Shown here piece after piece: positions 45,410 to 55,197 of a stretch of 64,000 nt of DNA; positions within the stretch are counted from its first letter, which is position 1; each line of letters begins with the position of its first letter. Both the position numbers and the translations under genes were made by a program. The notes under the pieces were generated by a model. The model was not told the DNA's origin. It saw only the letters and a list, made by a program, of their open reading frames with translations, and did no database searches. The stretch is taken from positions 105,737-169,736 of the forward strand of contig NZ_SKCD01000009.1 in the NCBI RefSeq assembly GCF_006542765.1, read 5' to 3'. This stretch comes from Paenibacillus luteus. Its GTDB lineage: Bacteria; Bacillota; Bacilli; Paenibacillales; Paenibacillaceae.

Positions 45410-47299
45410 TTATGAACCTCTCGCTGCCGTTACACGGTTGTAGTGCTCCAAGTGAACAAGGAGAATTGAAATATCTGCTGGTGTGACACCAGCAATACGC
45501 GATGCTTGACCAATCGAAAGTGGACGAATGACAGACAGCTTTTGCTTCGCTTCCGAAGCAAGGCTTCGAACTTCATTATAATCAATGTCATCTGGAATCC
45601 GTTTTTTCTCCATCTTGTTCAAACGTGCGACCTGCACCAGCTGTTTCTCAATATAACCAGCGTATTTAATTTGAATTTCTACTTGCTCCTTCATCTCCTC
45701 TTTCATTTCCGGAACAGAAGGAACAACCGTCTCTAGCATTGCATAAGTGATTTCAGGACGACGAAGCAAGGACAATGCATCCGTACCATGCTCCATAGGA
45801 GCAGTTCCAGCAGCGATCAGCATTTCATTCACTTGATCAGGCTTCACTTTCGTTCCGCGCAACCGCTCGATATCAAGCTCAACCAATTCTTTTTTACTCA
45901 AAAATTTATTATATCGTTCTTCCGAAATCAAACCAATCTCATAGCCTGTAGGAGTCAGACGCAAATCAGCATTGTCATGGCGGAGCAGCAAGCGATATTC
46001 CGCTCTTGAAGTAAGCAAGCGATAAGGATCATTCGTTCCTTTCGTCACGAGGTCATCAATCATGACGCCAATGTAGCCTTCCGAGCGCCCAATGATAACC
46101 GGTTCTTTCCCTTGAACCTTGCGCGCCGCATTAATACCAGCCATTACACCTTGACCTGCAGCTTCTTCATAACCAGAGGTACCGTTAATTTGCCCCGCTG
46201 TAAATAAGCTATCGATCACTTTTGTCTCCAAAGATGGCCATAGTTGCGTTGGTACGACTGCATCATACTCGATCGCATAGCCGTTACGCATCATTTCAAC
46301 TTTTTCCAAACCTGGGATTGAACGTAAAATGCCTAATTGCACATCCTCAGGCATGCTTGTTGAGAGACCTTGCACATAATATTCCGAAGTATTTTTACCT
46401 TCAGGCTCCAAGAAAATCTGGTGTTTAGGTTTATCAGCAAAACGAACAATTTTATCCTCGATGGATGGGCAATAACGCGGACCTGTTCCCTCGATTGCTC
46501 CTGAGAACATTGGTGCGCGGTGAAGATTATCATTAATAATTTTGTGAGTCGCCTCTGAAGTATAAGTCAACCAGCATGGTAGCTGTTCGTTTGTTGAAGA
46601 TTCTGTCTCATGCGAGAAAAACTTCGGTTTATCGTCGCCTGGCTGAATTTCGGTTTTGGAGAAATCAATCGTATCCTTATGAACGCGCGGCGGCGTACCC
46701 GTCTTGAAGCGAACAAGCTCAAGACCGTTTTCCTTAAGGCTTGCGGACAGTCTGACAGAAGGCTGTTGGTTGTTCGGACCGCTCTCATACATGAGCTCGC
46801 CCATAATGATTTTCCCGCGCAAATAGGTACCTGTTGTCACTATTGTTGTACGAGCACGGTATTCCGCACCTGTTTTCGTTACGATTCCGAGGCACTTGCC
46901 ATCCTCAACAATCAGTTCTTCAGCCATCCCCTGACGAAGCGTCAAATGCGGCGTTTCTTCAATGGTTTTCTTCATCAGATGTTGGTAATCAAATTTGTCG
47001 GCCTGAGCACGAAGCGCATGAACTGCCGGCCCTTTGCCCGTATTAAGCATTCGCATCTGAATAAAGGTCTTATCTATATTACGGCCCATTTCTCCGCCCA
47101 GCGCATCAATCTCGCGCACGACATGTCCTTTGGCAGGACCTCCGATAGATGGGTTACATGGCATAAACGCAACCATATCAAGGTTAATTGTAAGCAGCAG
47201 CGTCTCACAGCTCATCCGGGCGGCAGCGAGCGCAGCCTCACAGCCTGCATGCCCCGCTCCAATGACAATAACGTCATATTCTCCAGCTATATATCTCAT
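45410..47299 (-). CDS. mnmG: tRNA uridine 5-carboxymethylaminomethyl modification enzyme MnmG
   Basis: A 629-residue FAD protein (GidA) that with MnmE modifies the wobble uridine of tRNAs. The N-terminal [20 protein letters not shown] is the FAD-binding fold; [20 protein letters not shown] and the Cys-containing [11 protein letters not shown] follow; the C-terminal helical domain has [23 protein letters not shown] precedes the ATG. It lies upstream of rsmG in one operon. The gap to mnmE (420 bases) carries repeats. Confidence 0.97.
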   Translation of the reverse strand: MRYIAGEYDVIVIGAGHAGCEAALAAARMSCETLLLTINLDMVAFMPCNPSIGGPAKGHVVREIDALGGEMGRNIDKTFIQMRMLNTGKGPAVHALRAQADKFDYQHLMKKTIEETPHLTLRQGMAEELIVEDGKCLGIVTKTGAEYRARTTIVTTGTYLRGKIIMGELMYESGPNNQQPSVRLSASLKENGLELVRFKTGTPPRVHKDTIDFSKTEIQPGDDKPKFFSHETESSTNEQLPCWLTYTSEATHKIINDNLHRAPMFSGAIEGTGPRYCPSIEDKIVRFADKPKHQIFLEPEGKNTSEYYVQGLSTSMPEDVQLGILRSIPGLEKVEMMRNGYAIEYDAVVPTQLWPSLETKVIDSLFTAGQINGTSGYEEAAGQGVMAGINAARKVQGKEPVIIGRSEGYIGVMIDDLVTKGTNDPYRLLTSRAEYRLLLRHDNADLRLTPTGYEIGLISEERYNKFLSKKELVELDIERLRGTKVKPDQVNEMLIAAGTAPMEHGTDALSLLRRPEITYAMLETVVPSVPEMKEEMKEQVEIQIKYAGYIEKQLVQVARLNKMEKKRIPDDIDYNEVRSLASEAKQKLSVIRPLSIGQASRIAGVTPADISILLVHLEHYNRVTAARGS

Positions 47300-47316
47300 T
47301 GTTATTCACTCTCCTC

Positions 47317-47430
47317 CAAGGTTTTCGTAGAAAACCTTCTTCGTAAGCATTATCCTAGGTTTTTGCAAAAAAACTACATTATAAGCATGATCTAAGGTTT
47401 TCTTAGAAGTCCTACTTCATAAACATTCAT
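47317..47430. repeat. Three tandem, imperfect 37-39 base repeats
   Basis: Units at 47317-47353, 47354-47391 and 47392-47430 share aggtttt-n(6)-aaaa-ccta-ctt-(c/a)gtaagcat. Related palindromic sequence occurs at 24303-24373 and a fainter piece at about 47685-47715. The rest of 47300-47718 contains no gene. Confidence 0.65.
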
Positions 47431-47718
47431 TTTAAATCCTCGAAAGAGTCTATTTTAAGCTATATAAGTTGAGTTAAAGTGTCTCGTTTTGGTCGTTGCG
47501 CGTGTAGATTATTCTTTAGGGTCGCAGTTGCAACCTTTTTCTTGGATTGACTTAGACATTACGGTAAGAATCCGCCTACAAAGGCGTACGCTTCGTTTCT
47601 TCGGAATGATCTTCTCGCTTCGCTTAAACTTCAATTCTTTTGTTCAACTTATATAGTTATTTAAATTAACCTACCCCTGTTAGCATAAACGAAGTATGCT
47701 GCGAAAGCCTACTTCCAT

Positions 47719-49098
47719 CTATTTCCCTAAACAGAATTGCGAGAAAATCTGATCAATCAACGAGTCTCCCGCTTCGTCACCGAGAATTTCTCCAAGGGAC
47801 TCCCAGGCCGATCTTGCATCAATTTGAATAAGGTCGATTGGGATGCCGGCATCTGATGCCTCAATGGCATCCACTAACGATTGCTTTGCTCGTTTCAACA
47901 AGGCAATATGTCGAACATTGCTGATATAGGTCAAATCTCCCGATTCCAGCTGCCCCTCAAAAAACATCTCACTAATCGTCTGCTCCAATTGATCAAGACC
48001 TTTTTCTTCAAGGACCGACATTTTCACAATGGAATCGGCAGCAATCGACTGCTCCACCACCTCAATTTCTAATTGATGCGGCAAGTCAGCCTTATTTAGA
48101 ATCACAATGACCGGCCGACCCTTCATTTGCTGTAAAAGCTCACGATCATCTTCCTGAAGCGGCTCATTATAATTCAAAACCAACAGAATCAGATCCGCTT
48201 CTTCAAGTGCGTTTCTTGAACGCTCTACGCCAATGCGTTCTACGACATCCGAGGTTTCCCGAATGCCTGCCGTATCTAGAAGTCGCAGTGGAATACCATT
48301 AATGGCGACAAATTGCTCAATAACATCTCGAGTCGTGCCTGGTATATCCGTGACGATCGCTTTATTCTCCTGCGTCAGTACATTCATAAGCGACGACTTG
48401 CCGACATTGGGGCGTCCAACAATGGCCGTTACAATGCCTTCACGCAATATTTTGCCTTCATTCGCTGTTTTTAACAAACGGTCAATTTCACCGATGGCCA
48501 AGTGACACTGATCGCGGATAAACGAGCTTGTCATCTCTTCCACATCATGCTCCGGATAATCGATGTTAACCTCAATATGGGCAAGCAGTTCGATAACTGT
48601 TTGCCTTAGCGCTTTAATTCGTTTCGAGAGTACACCCTCCGCTTGCTTGCGAGCAACCGAAAACGCTCGATCTGATTTGGAACGGATTAAGTCAATAACA
48701 GCCTCCGCCTGCATGAGATCAATTCGGCCGTTCAAGAATGCACGTTTCGTGAATTCCCCGGGCTCCGCGGTACGAAAGCCCTCCAGCTGCAGAACAACGT
48801 CTAGCACCTTCTTAACGGCAATCACGCCGCCATGTGCGTTGATTTCAACCACATCCTCCGCAGTGAAAGAACGTGGGCCCCGCATCAGTGTTACCAGTAC
48901 CTCTTCGACCTCTTCACCTGTTGCTGGATCTATAATGTGCCCGTAATGCAGCGTATGCGTAGCTGCATCCTTCAGGTTTATTTTCGAACGAAAAACGGCA
49001 GCGATCCCGCCAATTGCCTCAGGTCCGCTTACTCGAATAATCGCGATACCGCCTTCTCCGACTGCCGTCGAAATGGCTGCGATCGTATCATGTACCAT
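47719..49098 (-). CDS. mnmE: tRNA modification GTPase MnmE
   Basis: A 459-residue GTPase (TrmE), partner of MnmG. The ATG at 49098 gives MVHDTIAAISTAVGEGGIAI and the standard length, with GAGAGGTG upstream. The N-terminal folate-binding domain has ASxxxA-type text; the inserted G domain has GRPNVGKSSLMN, DIPGTTRD, DTAGI and NKAD. The C-terminal FCLGK carries the catalytic Cys (usual FCIGK). It follows jag across a terminator. Confidence 0.97.
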   Translation of the reverse strand: MVHDTIAAISTAVGEGGIAIIRVSGPEAIGGIAAVFRSKINLKDAATHTLHYGHIIDPATGEEVEEVLVTLMRGPRSFTAEDVVEINAHGGVIAVKKVLDVVLQLEGFRTAEPGEFTKRAFLNGRIDLMQAEAVIDLIRSKSDRAFSVARKQAEGVLSKRIKALRQTVIELLAHIEVNIDYPEHDVEEMTSSFIRDQCHLAIGEIDRLLKTANEGKILREGIVTAIVGRPNVGKSSLMNVLTQENKAIVTDIPGTTRDVIEQFVAINGIPLRLLDTAGIRETSDVVERIGVERSRNALEEADLILLVLNYNEPLQEDDRELLQQMKGRPVIVILNKADLPHQLEIEVVEQSIAADSIVKMSVLEEKGLDQLEQTISEMFFEGQLESGDLTYISNVRHIALLKRAKQSLVDAIEASDAGIPIDLIQIDARSAWESLGEILGDEAGDSLIDQIFSQFCLGK

Positions 49099-49121
49099 TG
49101 CTGTCAGCACCTCTCAAATGG

Positions 49122-49153
49122 AAAAACAGCAATGACCATATGAGCCATTGCTG
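49122..49153 (-). terminator. Terminator between jag and mnmE
   Basis: Minus strand CAGCAATG...CATTGCTG stem (49127-49134 with 49146-49153) followed by T5. It may reduce readthrough from yidC-jag into mnmE. Confidence 0.75.
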
Positions 49154-49191
49154 CGGGTAGCGTATAGATTCTTATACATTTATAGGAAAGC

Positions 49192-49815
49192 TTATTGCCT
49201 TAACGCAATGACCACTCGCCGGTTCGGCTCATCGCCTTTGCTAAACGTCTTCACCTTAGGATGGTTCTGCAACTGCGAATGAATCACTTTGCGCTCATGG
49301 GGTGACATCGGCTCCAGGACAACCTCTTTCCTGGTGCGAATCACCCTCCCTGCCAAACGATCGGATAAATCCGCTAACGTCTTGCGGCGGCGCTCACGAA
49401 AATCTTCTGCATCAAGAACGATACGCAGATGACTGTCTGAGTAACGGTTAGCCACAATGTTTACTAAGTACTGTAATGCATCCAACGTTTGTCCGCGACG
49501 TCCAATCAGCATACCAAGGTCTCCGCCGCCTGATACAGACAGGTGCATGCCTTCTCTTGTTTGCTTCCGATCAATGTTCACTTGCAGCCCCATCGTTCCC
49601 GCCACCTCACGGAGAAATTGCTCCGCTTCCAGCATGGGATCAGGGATTAGCTCAAGCTCAACTTTCGCTTCCTTTGCGCCGAACAGTCCGAAAAAACCTT
49701 TCGTGGGCTGCTCAAGCACAACTTGTTTAACGCGGTCTTCAGTTACTTGCAATTGTGATAGTCCGTTACGTACAGCATCTTCTACCGTTTTCCCCGATGC
49801 AATGATTTTCTTCAT
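49192..49815 (-). CDS. jag: RNA-binding protein Jag (KhpB)
   Basis: A 207-residue protein with an N-terminal Jag_N domain (MKKIIASGKTVEDAVRNGLS), a KH domain with LGMLIGRRGQTLDALQYLVN, and a C-terminal R3H domain (MSPHERKVIHSQLQNHPKVK). KhpB binds RNA with KhpA and affects cell elongation in streptococci; here it is beside yidC as usual. Its ATG overlaps the yidC stop by four bases. Confidence 0.95.
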   Translation of the reverse strand: MKKIIASGKTVEDAVRNGLSQLQVTEDRVKQVVLEQPTKGFFGLFGAKEAKVELELIPDPMLEAEQFLREVAGTMGLQVNIDRKQTREGMHLSVSGGGDLGMLIGRRGQTLDALQYLVNIVANRYSDSHLRIVLDAEDFRERRRKTLADLSDRLAGRVIRTRKEVVLEPMSPHERKVIHSQLQNHPKVKTFSKGDEPNRRVVIALRQ

Positions 49816-50594
49816 TTCGCAGGGGCCTCCTTACCCTTGTCAGATGAACGAACGTATAGGAAGTAGTTTTGAACAATCGTGTAAATATTACTGTACACCC
49901 AGTATAAAGGAAGAGCTGCTGGGAACGAGAGTGCCATTACAAAAATAAGCACAGGGAAAATCGCCAGCATCATGCCCATACCTGGCATCGTTTGCGTTTG
50001 CTGCTTTTGCATCATTTTAGATTGAACAAAAGTCGTAGCCGCAGCGAGAATCGGAAGAATGTAATACGGATCCTTCTCGCCAAGTTGAAGCCATAGGAAC
50101 GTATGCTCACGAATATCAGGGTTTTTGTAAATGGAATTGTAAAGAGCGATAAAGATCGGCATCTGAACAATAAGCGGCAAGCAGCCTGCCATTGGGTTGA
50201 CCTTATGCGTTTGGAACAGCTTCATCGTTTCTTCTTGCTGCTTTTGCGGGTTATCCTTGTGTTTCTTCTTAATGTCAGCCATTTGAGGCTGAAGGGCTTG
50301 CATCGCTTTCGAGCTGCGGTATTGCTTCAGAGTCAGCGGCAGAATCAACGTTCTTACAATGATCGTCAGTAGCAATATAGCAAGTCCGTAGGAGTCGTTA
50401 AACCAACCTGCGAACGTATCAAGCGTAATTGCAAAATAGTAGACTACATTTTTCTCCCAGAAGTTACCCTTTAATAAATCAGCGGTCTCCGTCGTCTGGG
50501 TTGTTGGAGCGCCGCATCCTGCTAGAACACCCATTAGCAGAACAAGGCCGAGCACTAAAATCCATTTTTTGTTTTTAGTCCAAAACAACAACAT
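49812..50594 (-). CDS. yidC: Membrane protein insertase YidC (SpoIIIJ type)
   Basis: A 260-residue lipoprotein-type YidC1. The signal KWILVLGLVLLMGVLAGCG ends at a lipobox Cys. The five membrane segments of the YidC/Oxa1 fold include the conserved Arg in LLTIIVRTLILPLTLKQYRS and the coiled-coil loop MQALQPQMADIKKKHKDNPQ. CLPLIVQMPIFIALY follows. It inserts membrane proteins alone or with SecYEG and is needed for sporulation in Bacillus. Position next to rnpA and jag is canonical. Confidence 0.96.
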   Translation of the reverse strand: MLLFWTKNKKWILVLGLVLLMGVLAGCGAPTTQTTETADLLKGNFWEKNVVYYFAITLDTFAGWFNDSYGLAILLLTIIVRTLILPLTLKQYRSSKAMQALQPQMADIKKKHKDNPQKQQEETMKLFQTHKVNPMAGCLPLIVQMPIFIALYNSIYKNPDIREHTFLWLQLGEKDPYYILPILAAATTFVQSKMMQKQQTQTMPGMGMMLAIFPVLIFVMALSFPAALPLYWVYSNIYTIVQNYFLYVRSSDKGKEAPAK

Positions 50595-50722
50595 TAAAAC
50601 TCCTCTCTGAAAGCCATTACATCAAGCGTTAACGGCTATCGCCGAACCCTTGCGCGCAGCATTTGTTTCATGGTCAAATACAGGCATTGTATAACTTATA
50701 CAATCTTATATTTTCATTCTAG

Positions 50723-50751
50723 ACTATACCATAATTTATGGGACAAAGAAA
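50723..50751 (-). promoter_or_regulatory. Possible yidC promoter
   Basis: Minus strand -10 TATAGT (50723-50728) is 17 bases from a weak -35 TTTCTT. The 235-base gap between rnpA and yidC contains no YidD-like gene, although many relatives have one there. Confidence 0.35.
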
Positions 50752-50829
50752 CATTTTGCCTGCCTATGCATCCGCTTTCTTGCCACAGGCGGAATAGCTT
50801 ATTTTGGGTACGCCAAGCAAGCCTCCAGA

Positions 50830-51207
50830 TTATCGTCCATCTGCCTGCTTATCCTTAGAATGATTGGTGCTTTTAAGCAAACCGGCTTTCTTCAGAACGT
50901 GAAGAACGCTCTTCTCCATCTCCTTCATCTTCATCAGCGTCGCTGGCTTTCTTACTATTAGAATGAAGTCGGTTTTGGGAACGATCCGTTTCTCCTGGTG
51001 ACGCACAATTTCCTTAATCATTCTTCTCATGCGATTTCGAACGACCGCATTACCTATTTTTTTACTTGCGGACACGCCTAAACGAAAAGGCTCCGCCGCC
51101 GGCTGCTTCGACCAATAGACGACAAATTGGCCATTCGCGAATGATTTGCCGCCTCGATAAATTCGGCTAAAGTCTTCACGGTTGCGAAGACGCAGTTTTC
51201 TATGCAC
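50830..51207 (-). CDS. rnpA: Ribonuclease P protein component
   Basis: A 125-residue RnpA with a probable GTG start (MHRKLRLRNREDFSRIYRGG). The RNR motif is NAVVRNRMRRMIKEIVRH. It assists the RNase P RNA in tRNA 5' processing. The Shine-Dalgarno is weak (GGTGGG), so start choice rests on family alignment. A basic tail (KSTNHSKDKQADGR) is slightly long. It follows rpmH across a terminator. Confidence 0.94.
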   Translation of the reverse strand: MHRKLRLRNREDFSRIYRGGKSFANGQFVVYWSKQPAAEPFRLGVSASKKIGNAVVRNRMRRMIKEIVRHQEKRIVPKTDFILIVRKPATLMKMKEMEKSVLHVLKKAGLLKSTNHSKDKQADGR

Positions 51208-51302
51208 GACTCATGGCCCACCGTTCTCTTGTTGATCTTCTAAGTATCGCCAGATAGAGAGCAGCATAAGCAGCCTGCTCTCACTCCTTTACCTCGCAAG
51301 CA

Positions 51303-51330
51303 AAAAAAAAAGACCACCGGACGTGGTCTT
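51303..51330 (-). terminator. Terminator or attenuator between rpmH and rnpA
   Basis: Minus strand AGACCAC/GTGGTCT stem with a 5-base loop and T10 directly after rpmH. It would reduce rnpA relative to rpmH expression. Confidence 0.85.
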
Positions 51331-51334
51331 CTGC

Positions 51335-51469
51335 TTATGCGCTTAGTACTTTTCTTCCTCTTTGACGACGCGCTGCCAAAACTTTACGTCCGTTCTTCGT
51401 GCTCATCCGTTTGCGGAATCCATGCACTTTCGCGCGTTTGCTTACATTAGGTCTAAATGTAGGTCTCAT
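51335..51469 (-). CDS. rpmH: 50S ribosomal protein L34
   Basis: A 44-residue L34, [20 protein letters not shown] followed by [20 protein letters not shown] and VLSA, the full family length. GGAGGTG precedes the ATG at 51469. It marks the left edge of oriC and is divergent from dnaA. Confidence 0.97.
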   Translation of the reverse strand: MRPTFRPNVSKRAKVHGFRKRMSTKNGRKVLAARRQRGRKVLSA

Positions 51470-51698
51470 CGTTCTGCACCTCCTATACTGCGTGTTTCCA
51501 ATCATGCGCAACGGCTCTCGCCGCCTTTGAATGACGGAGCAGCATCGTTTCGCGGTGAAATATAAGCAGCTTCATAAGCATACAGCTTACATAGCCTTAT
51601 ATTTAAAAAAACGCTTTTTTTATTAAACCACGTTGAGCATCAAAAGTCAATGACCCCCTCCCGCTCGATCCTGTTGATAAAAAAATCAGACCCCCTAC

Positions 51699-51964
51699 TG
51701 TGGATAAATGCATGAAATGACCTCTTTTATCGAAAACTAATAACATGTGCACAATTTTCTGGCATGCCGAACGAACTTTGTCGAAATGGTCACAAGATAT
51801 AAACAATATGTAGTGGTGTAGATAACTTTTATGCACAAGCAGTTGAGAATGTGGATAAAATATGCGAATTCGTTGAAATATAAGGCATCTTTTGCTATGA
51901 TAATTATGTTTTCATTGTGGATTAGATCAATCTTGCCTCAGATTTATCAACAGCCTGTGGATAA
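51699..51964. other. oriC: oriC: DnaA-box cluster upstream of dnaA
   Basis: Exact TTATNCACA-type boxes: 51699-51707, 51850-51858 and 51956-51964 (TGTGGATAA, minus sense) and TTATGCACA at 51829-51837 (plus sense). One-mismatch boxes: TGTAGATAA 51817-51825, TGTGGATTA 51916-51924, TTATCAACA 51944-51952. The 640-base rpmH-dnaA gap is AT-rich and gene-free. This corresponds to the upstream incA/incB part of a bipartite Bacillota origin. Confidence 0.92.
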
Positions 51965-52036
51965 CATTGTGAACAAACTCATCCCCTATCTTATAACTCA
52001 TCTGCTTAAGATTCTTTATAATGTGGATGCTTTCGT

Positions 52037-52042
52037 TATAAT
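52037..52042 (+). promoter_or_regulatory. Probable dnaA promoter -10
   Basis: TATAAT lies 70 bases before the dnaA GTG. The -35 is weak (CTTTAT or TTCTTT 17-19 bases upstream) and lies near a degenerate DnaA box, consistent with autoregulation. Confidence 0.45.
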
Positions 52043-52111
52043 ACCCTGATTTTCGACATTTTTTCTTGCAACTGCGCCCTTCGTGGCGATTTGGATAAGG
52101 AGTGACAGTCT

Positions 52112-53467
52112 GTGGACAGCCATACCTATGATTTATGGCAGCAAGTGTTGTCGATCATCCAGACAAAATTAAGCAAGCCGAGCTTTGACACCTGGTTCAA
52201 AGCGACGAAGGCTTCTTTTGTCGATGATTCCATGCTTGAAGTAACAGCGCCGACAACATTTGCAGCCGAATGGCTGGAGGGCCGTTATACAAAGCTGATT
52301 AGAACAACACTATTCGAGTTTCTGGGCAGACAGGTCGATGTTCGTTTCTCTATTGAGGAGCCTAAGGGTTCAGAACCCGCCTATATGTTCCCGCCAAAAG
52401 CGGCGCATTCTCCGATCATGAATGAAGAAGCGACACCTACTCATATGCTTAACCCGAAGTACACATTTGATACATTCGTTATTGGCGCGAATAACCGTTT
52501 TGCGCATGCAGCCTCGCTGGCTGTAGCCGAAGCGCCGGCCAAAGCCTATAATCCGCTCTTTTTATATGGGGGAGTTGGGCTTGGGAAGACCCATTTAATG
52601 CATGCAATCGGGCATTACATCATGGATCACAACCCGAATACGAAGGTGCTTTATATTTCGTCGGAGAAGTTTACGAATGAATTCATCAATGCCATTCGGG
52701 ACAACCGGGGAGAAAGCTTCCGCACCAAATACCGCAATATTGACGTGCTGCTCATTGATGATATTCAATTTTTGGCTGGTAAAGAGCAGACGCAAGAGGA
52801 GTTTTTCCACACTTTCAATGCGCTGCACGAGGAGCGAAAACAAATCGTCATCTCAAGTGACCGGCCGCCAAAAGAAATTCCAACACTCGAAGAACGGCTT
52901 CGCTCGCGCTTTGAATGGGGGCTGATTACGGATATCCAGCCGCCAGACCTGGAGACGCGTATTGCCATTCTGCGCAAGAAAGCTAGAGCGGAGAACCTGG
53001 ACATTCCTAACGAAGCGATGATCTACATTGCCAATCAAATCGATACGAACATTCGGGAATTAGAAGGCGCTCTTATACGGGTAGTAGCCTATTCCTCCCT
53101 CATAAACGCAGACATTACATCGCACTTGGCAGCCGAAGCGCTGAAGGATATTATCCCATCAAGCCGGCCTCGCATGATTACGATGCATGATATTCAAACG
53201 AAGGTCGGGGAGTTCTATGGACTCAGGCTTGAGGAGTTCAAAGCGCGCAAGCGGACGAAAGCAGTTGCCTATCCTAGGCAAATTGCAATGTATCTCTCGC
53301 GCGAGCTAACGGACTTCTCGCTTCCCAAGATTGGCGAAGCATTCGGAGGACGCGACCACACAACGGTTATCCATGCACACGAGAAAATTACGCAGCAGCT
53401 CAAGATTGATCAGGACCTCTACAAAATCATTCAAAACCTGACCGAAAAAATCAAAAATCATATGTGA
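52112..53467 (+). CDS. dnaA: Chromosomal replication initiator DnaA
   Basis: A 451-residue DnaA with a GTG start after AAGGAGTG. Domain I (1-80, [20 protein letters not shown]), a short domain II, AAA+ domain III with Walker [16 protein letters not shown], Walker [11 protein letters not shown] and the RNA-like arginine finger region [11 protein letters not shown], and domain IV with [16 protein letters not shown], which reads DnaA boxes. Isolated by DnaA-box clusters on both sides. Confidence 0.98.
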   Translation: MDSHTYDLWQQVLSIIQTKLSKPSFDTWFKATKASFVDDSMLEVTAPTTFAAEWLEGRYTKLIRTTLFEFLGRQVDVRFSIEEPKGSEPAYMFPPKAAHSPIMNEEATPTHMLNPKYTFDTFVIGANNRFAHAASLAVAEAPAKAYNPLFLYGGVGLGKTHLMHAIGHYIMDHNPNTKVLYISSEKFTNEFINAIRDNRGESFRTKYRNIDVLLIDDIQFLAGKEQTQEEFFHTFNALHEERKQIVISSDRPPKEIPTLEERLRSRFEWGLITDIQPPDLETRIAILRKKARAENLDIPNEAMIYIANQIDTNIRELEGALIRVVAYSSLINADITSHLAAEALKDIIPSSRPRMITMHDIQTKVGEFYGLRLEEFKARKRTKAVAYPRQIAMYLSRELTDFSLPKIGEAFGGRDHTTVIHAHEKITQQLKIDQDLYKIIQNLTEKIKNHM

Positions 53468-53501
53468 ACAACCAAGCAAGCCTATGCACACGCTATGCAC
53501 A

Positions 53502-53600
53502 TGTGGATAGGCTTGCTTTATCGGGCTTTCTTGGGGTTATCCACATATTCAGGGCCCCTACTACTACGACTATTAAAAATCTTTAAAAAACATCATCAAA
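53502..53600 (+). other. oriC: oriC: DnaA boxes, DnaA-trio and AT-rich unwinding site
   Basis: TTATCCACA at 53537-53545 (and TGTGGATAG at 53502-53510) is followed by a GC-rich spacer AGGGCCCCT, then CTACTACTACGACTA (53558-53572), five trinucleotides of the DnaA-trio type, and an A/T-rich stretch TTAAAAATCTTTAAAAAA. Order and spacing agree with the basal unwinding system of the B. subtilis origin (box, GC-rich spacer, trios, DUE). Confidence 0.85.
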
Positions 53601-53774
53601 AACGCGTAAACGGCAACTCCCTTTCTTTCGCAGGAAATGTTCGTTTCGCACACGTTCTGCCGTCTATATAAGCATCCCTTATATTTAAACGCTGAAAGTG
53701 ATTGCCTAAACCAAAAAAAGATTCGTGTGAGCTCATACGTTGGATGAATTTATAAGAATGCTAGGAGTGAAACC

Positions 53775-54917
53775 ATGAAATTAACGATTTCTAAAAACGA
53801 ATTAAACGACGCTATTCAACAAGTTGCGAAAGCTGCATCTTCAAGACCTGCAATTCCGATACTTGGCGGAATTAAAATCGAGGTTACGCATATGGGCGTA
53901 ACCCTTACTGCCAGTGATACCGACATTTCTATTCAAAGCTTTATCCCTGTGGAAAGAGATCAATTCGTCATTGCACATGTGGATAAACCCGGAAGCGTCG
54001 TCTTACCGGCAAAATTTTTCGTGGAAATCGTCAAAAAGCTCCCTTCCGAACAAGTTATCATTGACGTGAGCAACACCTATCAAACCATCATTCGTTCCGG
54101 ATCAACAGAAATTCAAATGGTCGGACTTGACCCAGAAGAATTTCCGGTTCTACCGTCCATTGAGCAAAACGAAGTGCTTCAAATGCCTGGAGATCTATTA
54201 AAAGCGATGATTCGCCAGACCGTTCTAGCTGCTTCCGCAAGCGAACAAACGCCTATTTTGACAGGGGTGCTGTGGAATCTGCTTGAAGGCGAGCTTAAAT
54301 TTATAGCGACGGATCGTCATCGTTTGGCCAGCAGAACGGCTCAAGTTGACACCGAAGCGCAATTTAAATTCAGTAATGTCGTTATTTCGGCAAAAACATT
54401 GATCGAGCTCTCCAAGCTGGTTCCTGAGCAAAATGCGCTCGTAGATATCGTAGTAGCAGACAACCAGGTTTTATTTAAGCTTGGGAACGTGTTGTTTTAT
54501 ACGAGAATTTTGGATGGCACCTATCCCGATACTTCTAAGATTATTCCGCAAACCTTCAAAACAGAACTTGTACTGGATACAAAAAATGTAATGGACGCCA
54601 TTGACCGTGCTTATCTGATGTCTCGTGAGGAAAAAACCAATATCGTTCGCTTGATCACATTGGAAGACGGAATGATCGAAATTTCGTCAAGCTCTACAGA
54701 GCTTGGCCGAGTAACCGAGCAGCTAGAAGCGAAGGAATTCAACGGTGAGCCGCTTAGAATTGCCTTCAACTCTAAATATATGCTTGATGTTCTTAAAGTT
54801 ATCGATAGCGAACAGCTGTTTATTGGCTTTACAGGCGCGATGAGCCCGATCATCATTCGTCCAATGGACCATGCTTACAGCATGTACGTGATTTTGCCTT
54901 ATCGGACAACAGGCTAA
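53775..54917 (+). CDS. dnaN: DNA polymerase III beta subunit (sliding clamp)
   Basis: A 380-residue clamp of three repeated domains (1-125, 130-250, 255-378). MKLTISKNELNDAIQQVAKA opens it, and ILPYRTTG ends it. AGGAGTG precedes the ATG. It contains a TGTGGATAA DnaA box (53978-53986) early in the gene. Co-oriented with dnaA. Confidence 0.98.
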   Translation: MKLTISKNELNDAIQQVAKAASSRPAIPILGGIKIEVTHMGVTLTASDTDISIQSFIPVERDQFVIAHVDKPGSVVLPAKFFVEIVKKLPSEQVIIDVSNTYQTIIRSGSTEIQMVGLDPEEFPVLPSIEQNEVLQMPGDLLKAMIRQTVLAASASEQTPILTGVLWNLLEGELKFIATDRHRLASRTAQVDTEAQFKFSNVVISAKTLIELSKLVPEQNALVDIVVADNQVLFKLGNVLFYTRILDGTYPDTSKIIPQTFKTELVLDTKNVMDAIDRAYLMSREEKTNIVRLITLEDGMIEISSSSTELGRVTEQLEAKEFNGEPLRIAFNSKYMLDVLKVIDSEQLFIGFTGAMSPIIIRPMDHAYSMYVILPYRTTG

Positions 54918-54954
54918 TAAAGAACAAAAGCAAAGAAAGGAATGACTTTTTTCG

Positions 54955-55170
54955 ATGAAGGAAATTGCCATTAAGACAGAGTACATTACGCTAGGTCAGT
55001 TTTTAAAGCTGTCCGATTGCATTTCAACCGGCGGACATGCTAAGTTTTTCTTGCAGGAGAATACCGTTATAATTAACGGAGAAGCGGATAACCGCAGAGG
55101 CAGAAAGCTGTATGCTGGGGATAAAGTAGAGGTTGAAGGTTGCGGCGACTTTACGGTAGGTAAAGAGTAA
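54955..55170 (+). CDS. yaaA: S4-domain RNA-binding protein YaaA
   Basis: A 71-residue S4-like protein (YITLGQFLKLSDCISTGGHA, VIINGEADNRRGRKLYAGDK). YaaA is implicated in ribosome biogenesis in B. subtilis and sits before recF as here. AAAGGA lies 12 bases upstream of the ATG. Confidence 0.95.
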   Translation: MKEIAIKTEYITLGQFLKLSDCISTGGHAKFFLQENTVIINGEADNRRGRKLYAGDKVEVEGCGDFTVGKE

Positions 55171-55197
55171 CGCACCCATGGACCGGGAGGTCAAAAC

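Noticed and set aside
50600..50830. A YidD-type gene between rnpA and yidC
   Set aside because: All frames are interrupted and no CxxYPSCSxY-type pattern is present. The gap holds only promoter-like sequence.
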